A stretch of 19,170 nucleotides of DNA from Bacillota bacterium (GTDB taxonomy: Bacteria > Bacillota > Negativicutes > Veillonellales > Negativicoccaceae): positions 1 through 19,170 of the forward strand of contig JAEZZT010000117.1 in NCBI GenBank assembly GCA_023418435.1, given 5' to 3'. How positions within the stretch are numbered: the stretch's first letter is position 1; each line of letters starts with the position of its first letter. Of this stretch, positions 15,118 to 19,170 are shown in pieces. A program made the position numbers and the translations under genes. The notes below the pieces were generated by a model. The model saw only the letters and a list, made by a program, of their open reading frames with translations, had not been told where the DNA came from and made no database searches.

Positions 15118-16632
15118 ATGTTTGCCAAGGTATATGGAGCGAGTACATTCGGTTTACATGGATATGTAATTTCAGTAGAAGTGGATTTGGCGAATTCGCT
15201 ACCGGCATATGATGTGGTCGGTTTACCGGCGCTCGCTGTCAGAGAGTCGAAAGAACGAGTACGCCCTGCTTTGAAAAACTCAGGACTGAATTTTCCCTTG
15301 CGCAAAATCACGGTAAATCTAGCCCCGGCTGACTTGAAAAAGGAAGGTTCGGGGCTAGATTTGCCTATTGCGATAGGGATTTTGGCCGCCTCGGGAACCT
15401 TAGCGAGTGAGCAGATCCAAGACTGTTTATTTATCGGCGAGCTTTCGCTGGACGGACATGTGCGCAGTGTTCACGGCGTGCTTTCCATGGTCATTGCCGG
15501 TCGGGATGAAGGAAAACGACGGGTATTTTTAGCCAAGGACAATGCCGGGGAGGCATTACTCTGCGAAGGGGTGGAGGTTTTTCCGGTTACGGATTTGAGT
15601 GAAGTGGTTGCGCATTTGCGCGGAGAAACGACATTGCAGGCGGCGCAAGCCGTCGAACGGGATAGGGATCGCGTGGAAGAACACGCGGACTTTGCGGAGG
15701 TTCAGGGACAATTGCCGGCGAAAAGAGCCTTGGAGATTGCAGCTGCCGGAGGTCACAATGTGCTGATGATCGGCCCGCCGGGATCGGGCAAGACGATGCT
15801 GGCCCGCAGAATCAATTCGATTTTACCGCCGCTTGCCAATGAAGAGGCCTTGGAAGTGACGAAAATCTATAGTGTGGCCGGATTGTTTGATGCGGCCCGA
15901 TCCGAGGTCCTGCAGGAACGGCCATTTCGCTCGCCGCACCATACGGTTTCCATGGCCGGCCTGATCGGCGGCGGCAGTATTCCCAAACCGGGAGAAGTGA
16001 CGCTCAGTCATCAAGGCGTGTTGTTCCTGGATGAATTGCCGGAGTTTCCCCGCTCCGTGTTGGAGGTATTGCGCCAGCCCTTGGAGGATGGGGTCGTGCA
16101 TATTGCCAGAGTGAATGCGAGCCTGACATATCCGGCGGATTTCATCTTGATTGCCGCCATGAATCCCTGCCCTTGCGGTTACTTGACGGATAATGACAAA
16201 GAATGTACTTGTTCCAGCGGAGATATTCATCGCTACACGAGAAAAATATCCGGTCCGCTTTTGGACCGCATCGACTTGCATGTCAATGTGCAACGCCCCA
16301 AGTATGAGGAGTTGACCAAGACGATCGCTGCGGAAAGCTCCGCGTCCATTCGTAAGCGAGTGCTGGCGGCGAGGGAGCGCCAAGCCCGACGACTGGGCAA
16401 GTATCATTTAGCGACCAACTCCCAAATGGGACATCGCCAATTAAAAGAAACCTGCCAACTCACAGCGGACGCCAATCAATTATTGGCAGAAGCTTTTGAT
16501 CGTTTGAAACTCAGTGCAAGGTCCTATGATCGCTTGATCAAAGTGGCTAGAACAATTGCGGATTTGGCAGGCAAAGATACGATCGATACGGCGGAGATTG
16601 CCGAGGCGATCGGATATCGCAGTCAATTTTAG
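15118..16632 (+). CDS. comM: ComM family AAA+ ATPase (Mg-chelatase-like, YifB)
   Basis: ComM-type proteins are hexameric AAA+ helicases that promote branch migration during natural transformation in Gram-negative bacteria; the Bacillota homologue is less studied. The N-terminal Lon-like domain has GLPALAVRESKERVRPAL, VNLAPADLKKEGSGLDLPIAI and GELSLDGHVRSVHGVL. The ATPase core has Walker A GPPGSGKT (219-226), FRSPHHTVSMAGLIGGG, and Walker B FLDELPEF (D305, E306). The cysteine-rich NPCPCGY...ECTCS and the arginine-containing KISGPLLDRIDLHV follow, then a helical C-terminal domain. Length 504 matches the family. The start follows AGGAGGG at 15107-15113. A striking inverted repeat lies within the gene (listed separately). 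With dprA next to it, a role in processing incoming DNA is plausible. Confidence 0.95.
   Translation: MFAKVYGASTFGLHGYVISVEVDLANSLPAYDVVGLPALAVRESKERVRPALKNSGLNFPLRKITVNLAPADLKKEGSGLDLPIAIGILAASGTLASEQIQDCLFIGELSLDGHVRSVHGVLSMVIAGRDEGKRRVFLAKDNAGEALLCEGVEVFPVTDLSEVVAHLRGETTLQAAQAVERDRDRVEEHADFAEVQGQLPAKRALEIAAAGGHNVLMIGPPGSGKTMLARRINSILPPLANEEALEVTKIYSVAGLFDAARSEVLQERPFRSPHHTVSMAGLIGGGSIPKPGEVTLSHQGVLFLDELPEFPRSVLEVLRQPLEDGVVHIARVNASLTYPADFILIAAMNPCPCGYLTDNDKECTCSSGDIHRYTRKISGPLLDRIDLHVNVQRPKYEELTKTIAAESSASIRKRVLAARERQARRLGKYHLATNSQMGHRQLKETCQLTADANQLLAEAFDRLKLSARSYDRLIKVARTIADLAGKDTIDTAEIAEAIGYRSQF
15312..15365. repeat. Perfect 13-bp inverted repeat inside comM
   Basis: AAATCTAGCCCCG (15315-15327) and CGGGGCTAGATTT (15350-15362) are exact reverse complements around a 22-base spacer. 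The stem can be continued outward by a T-G wobble and two G-C pairs (15312-15314 with 15363-15365). The arms encode VNLAP and SGLDL of the conserved N-terminal domain, both using the minority leucine codon CTA in the same place of the stem. No T-run follows, so it is not an obvious terminator. Confidence 0.85.
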
Positions 16633-16640
16633 GAGGCGCT

Positions 16641-17726
16641 ATGAAGGAGCAGGTATATGCTTATGCATTGCAAAAAGTAGCCAGTGTCGGGGCGATTCGC
16701 ACCCGCCGCCTGGTGGAATATTTCGGTTCATTTGAAACCGTCTGGAAAGCGTCCGCCAAGGAAATTTTGCAGAGTCGCACGATGGGGCCGAAACAAGCGG
16801 AAAAAATGCTGGCAACGCGGGCGGAGATAGATCCCGAACGGGAATACGAGAGGAATCAAAAACTGGGCGTCGAGATAGTGACGTACTGGGATGAGCATTA
16901 TCCGCCTCTTTTGAAGGAATGCAAGCATGCGCCCGCAGCATTGGTATATCGAGGGGTATGGCCGACTTGGGAAAAAACACTGGCCGTCGTAGGCGCGAGA
17001 AAATGTTCGCCCTATGGCACGAACGTCTGCCGCGAAATTGTTGGCGAATTGGCTCGTCAGCAGGTGCAAATCATCAGTGGCGGTGCTCGGGGGATCGACT
17101 CCGTGGCGCATCGGGCCGCTCTGGGTCAGGCACCCACTATTGCCGTATTGGCATGTGGTTTGGACATTGTTTATCCACCGGAAAACAAAGAACTATTTGA
17201 GCAAATTACTGCAACCGGAGTCTTGATTTCGGAATATGCATTGGGGACACCACCGCTCGGACGACAATTTCCGGCGCGTAATCGGATCATCAGCGGTCTC
17301 AGTCGAGGGGTCCTGGTAGTGGAAGCAGCTGCCAAGAGCGGTTCATTGATTACCGCCGATTTCGCCTTGGAAGATGGACGTGATGTATTTGCCGTGCCGG
17401 GAAATATCTTCAGCAGCCAGTCGCAAGGGACGAATCATTTGCTGCGGCAAGGGGCGATTGTCGTCACAAAGGCAGAAGATATTTTGATGGAATACGGTTG
17501 GTCCCCGGCAGAAGAAAAAGAGGCTTCAAGGAATATAAATTTGACAGCGGAACAGGAATTGGTATATCGTTGTTGCAGTATGGAAGATAGTGTAGATTTG
17601 GAAAGTATTATTTTAAGAACAACGTTCAGCTTGCAAAAAGTAACGCATATTCTGCTACAATTGGAATTGCAAGGACTTATTCAAAACATCGGAAATCAGC
17701 ACTATATTGCAATCAGTCGAAAATAG
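16641..17726 (+). CDS. dprA: DprA/Smf DNA-processing protein
   Basis: DprA binds incoming single-stranded DNA during natural transformation and loads RecA; it is also widespread in bacteria not known to be competent. The N-terminal SAM/HhH-like region spans about residues 1-70 (VASVGAIRTRRLVEYFGS). The extended Rossmann fold shows VVGARKCSPYG (G118-R120), SGGARGIDSVAH (from 146), FPARNRIISGLS, and AAAKSGSLITADFALEDGRDVFAVPG, then QGTNHLLRQGA. The C-terminal winged-helix domain (about 300-358) is present. At 361 residues it is full length. GGAGGCGCT precedes the ATG. It lies 8 bases after comM, and its stop codon abuts the ribosome-binding site of topA. Confidence 0.96.
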   Translation: MKEQVYAYALQKVASVGAIRTRRLVEYFGSFETVWKASAKEILQSRTMGPKQAEKMLATRAEIDPEREYERNQKLGVEIVTYWDEHYPPLLKECKHAPAALVYRGVWPTWEKTLAVVGARKCSPYGTNVCREIVGELARQQVQIISGGARGIDSVAHRAALGQAPTIAVLACGLDIVYPPENKELFEQITATGVLISEYALGTPPLGRQFPARNRIISGLSRGVLVVEAAAKSGSLITADFALEDGRDVFAVPGNIFSSQSQGTNHLLRQGAIVVTKAEDILMEYGWSPAEEKEASRNINLTAEQELVYRCCSMEDSVDLESIILRTTFSLQKVTHILLQLELQGLIQNIGNQHYIAISRK

Positions 17727-17736
17727 GAGGTTTAGT

Positions 17737-19170
17737 TTGTCTATTAAAAGAACTATATCTATAAAACCCAAAGGAGGAACCACGAAATCGGCTTTTCGCG
17801 TGCCACAATTCGTGCGCAAGCCGAATCCCAAAGGAAAGCATTTGGTCATCGTGGAATCTCCGGCGAAAGCCAAAACGATTGAAAAAATATTGGGCTCGGA
17901 CTATAAAGTGTTGGCGAGTACGGGGCATTTACGAGATTTGCCGCAAAACTCTCTGGGCGTCGATATTGAAGACAATTTCACGCCGCGGTATACGAATGTT
18001 CCCAATCGCAAAGAAGTCATCGACAATTTGCGGGCGGAAGCCAATAAATCAAAAGATGTCATCCTAGCCACCGACCCTGACCGAGAAGGCGAAGCGATAT
18101 CTTATCATCTTTCCACATTGTTGGATGTCAAGCCGGAAGATAAGGTCAGAATCACTTTCCATGAGATTACTCCGCATGCCATTCTGGAAGCGATTGACAA
18201 TCCTCGTAGTATCGATACGGAAAAGGTGAATGCCCAGCAGGCACGACGGGTCTTGGATCGTATTGTGGGATATAAATTGAGTCCCTTGCTTTGGAAAAAG
18301 ATATTTCGAGGGCTCAGTGCAGGACGAGTGCAATCCGTCGCGGTGCGCCTGATTTGTGAGCGAGAGGAAGAGATAAGAGCCTTTCGTCCGGAAGAATACT
18401 GGACCATTGAAGGCGTCTTTCATAAGGATGATGATCGTGCGTTCAAGGCCAAGCTGCATACTTGCGATGGCCGGGAGGCCGAAGTTCGCAATGAAGAAGA
18501 GGCGAACCGCATTATTGAGGAAATCAAGACGATGGAGACGACGGTGCAAAAAGTCAGCCGTTCGCAAAAACGTCGGCGCCCTCAGCCTCCTTTTACCACG
18601 AGTACTTTGCAGCAAGATAGCGTAAACCGCTTGAATTTCGGTGCGAGAAAAACGATGATGATCGCGCAGCAGCTCTATGAAGGTCTGGATATCCAGGGCT
18701 CTCATGTCGGCTTGATTACTTACATGCGTACGGACTCGACTCGCATCGCCGACGAAATGCAGGCAGAAACGAAAGCGTACATTGCCAAAGAATTCGGTGA
18801 AGACTATGTGCCGGAGAAACCGAATCGCTTTGCCGGACAGAAAAAGAGTCAGGACGCTCACGAAGCGATCCGTCCCACATCTTTAAAATATTCGCCGGAT
18901 AGCGTAGCGGCTTATTTGAATCGAGATCAATTGCGACTCTATACATTGATTTGGAATCGTTTTCTGGCCAGCCAGATGACGTCTCAGGTATCGCAGAGCG
19001 TGACGGCGACCTTGCAGGCCGGACGATACGGTTTGCGTGCCGTCGGAACCAAGGTCATTTTTGACGGTTTTACGGCTGTGTACGGGGCGAACGACAAGAA
19101 GGAAGAAAATCTTCTTCCGGATTTGGATACGGGAGATGTATTGACTCGCGATGACATTACGGGTAAGCAG
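17737..19170 (+). CDS. topA: DNA topoisomerase I, N-terminal 478 codons (runs off window end)
   Basis: Type IA topoisomerase that relaxes negative supercoils by a transient 5'-phosphotyrosine. The TOPRIM domain has HLVIVESPAKAKTIEKIL (E40) and ATDPDREGEAISYH (D113, D115, E117). QQARRVLDRIVGYKLSPLLW, LSAGRVQSVAVRLI and FTTSTLQQDS follow. The catalytic tyrosine is Y329 in LITYMRTDSTR, and SQDAHEAIRPTS comes next. The start is read as TTG 17737, six bases after AGGAGG (17725-17730). This adds a basic leader of about 36 residues (RTISIKPKGG...FVRKPNPKGK) before the usual first residues of the family. A second AAAGGAGG at 17769-17776 is followed by ACG, not a standard start; GTG 17800 is another possibility. 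The C-terminal zinc-finger region, if any, is outside the window. Confidence 0.95.
   Translation, partial: MSIKRTISIKPKGGTTKSAFRVPQFVRKPNPKGKHLVIVESPAKAKTIEKILGSDYKVLASTGHLRDLPQNSLGVDIEDNFTPRYTNVPNRKEVIDNLRAEANKSKDVILATDPDREGEAISYHLSTLLDVKPEDKVRITFHEITPHAILEAIDNPRSIDTEKVNAQQARRVLDRIVGYKLSPLLWKKIFRGLSAGRVQSVAVRLICEREEEIRAFRPEEYWTIEGVFHKDDDRAFKAKLHTCDGREAEVRNEEEANRIIEEIKTMETTVQKVSRSQKRRRPQPPFTTSTLQQDSVNRLNFGARKTMMIAQQLYEGLDIQGSHVGLITYMRTDSTRIADEMQAETKAYIAKEFGEDYVPEKPNRFAGQKKSQDAHEAIRPTSLKYSPDSVAAYLNRDQLRLYTLIWNRFLASQMTSQVSQSVTATLQAGRYGLRAVGTKVIFDGFTAVYGANDKKEENLLPDLDTGDVLTRDDITGKQ

Noticed and set aside
1..19170. CRISPR arrays, insertion sequences, tRNA or rRNA genes, prophage remnants
   Set aside because: No spaced direct repeats, transposase motifs, tRNA-like cloverleaf or rRNA segments were seen on either strand; nearly all bases belong to housekeeping genes.

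Overview
The window is a compact stretch of chromosomal housekeeping genes from a bacterium that is very probably a member of the Bacillota (Firmicutes). The signs are SufU paired with SufS, a glycine T-box ahead of split glyQ/glyS, the circularly permuted GTPase RbgA, strong GGAGG ribosome-binding sites, and the gene orders phoH-ybeY-cdd-era-recO-glyQS and rplS-rbgA-rnhB-yraN-comM-dprA-topA. Base composition looks close to half GC and leucine is mostly TTG. An anaerobic Negativicutes or Clostridia lineage fits best, but I cannot name a genus. No phage, transposon, CRISPR, toxin-antitoxin or defence genes are visible.

Layout. (1) 1-2048: the end of a suf iron-sulfur operon (C-terminus of sufD, then sufS and sufU), closed by a symmetric terminator. 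(2) 2057-3628: the only minus-strand gene, an NAD+ synthetase whose N-terminal glutaminase domain is shortened and has lost its catalytic triad. (3) 3629-3795: a divergent promoter region. (4) 3796-9446: an operon-like run of a YhcC/TIGR01212-type radical SAM protein, phoH, ybeY, cdd, era, a CNNM/HlyC-type membrane protein and recO. Most junctions overlap or nearly touch. (5) 9430-12608: a strong promoter starting inside recO, a glycine T-box leader with its terminator, then glyQ and glyS. (6) 12610-13084: a single-gene rplS unit with its own promoter and terminator. (7) 13102-14710: rbgA and rnhB. (8) 14697-19170: a promoter followed by yraN, comM, dprA and the first two thirds of topA, which runs off the end.

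How the genes fit together. SufS takes sulfur from cysteine and SufU relays it to the SufBCD scaffold, of which only the SufD end is seen. PhoH, YbeY, Era, RbgA and L19 serve ribosome and RNA maturation. GlyQS charges tRNA-Gly under control of uncharged tRNA-Gly. RecO, RnhB, ComM, DprA, YraN and TopA handle DNA repair, recombination of incoming DNA and supercoiling.

I found no obviously new multi-gene system. The two observations most worth following are the degenerate glutaminase domain of NadE and a perfect 13-bp inverted repeat with a 22-nt loop inside the comM coding sequence.
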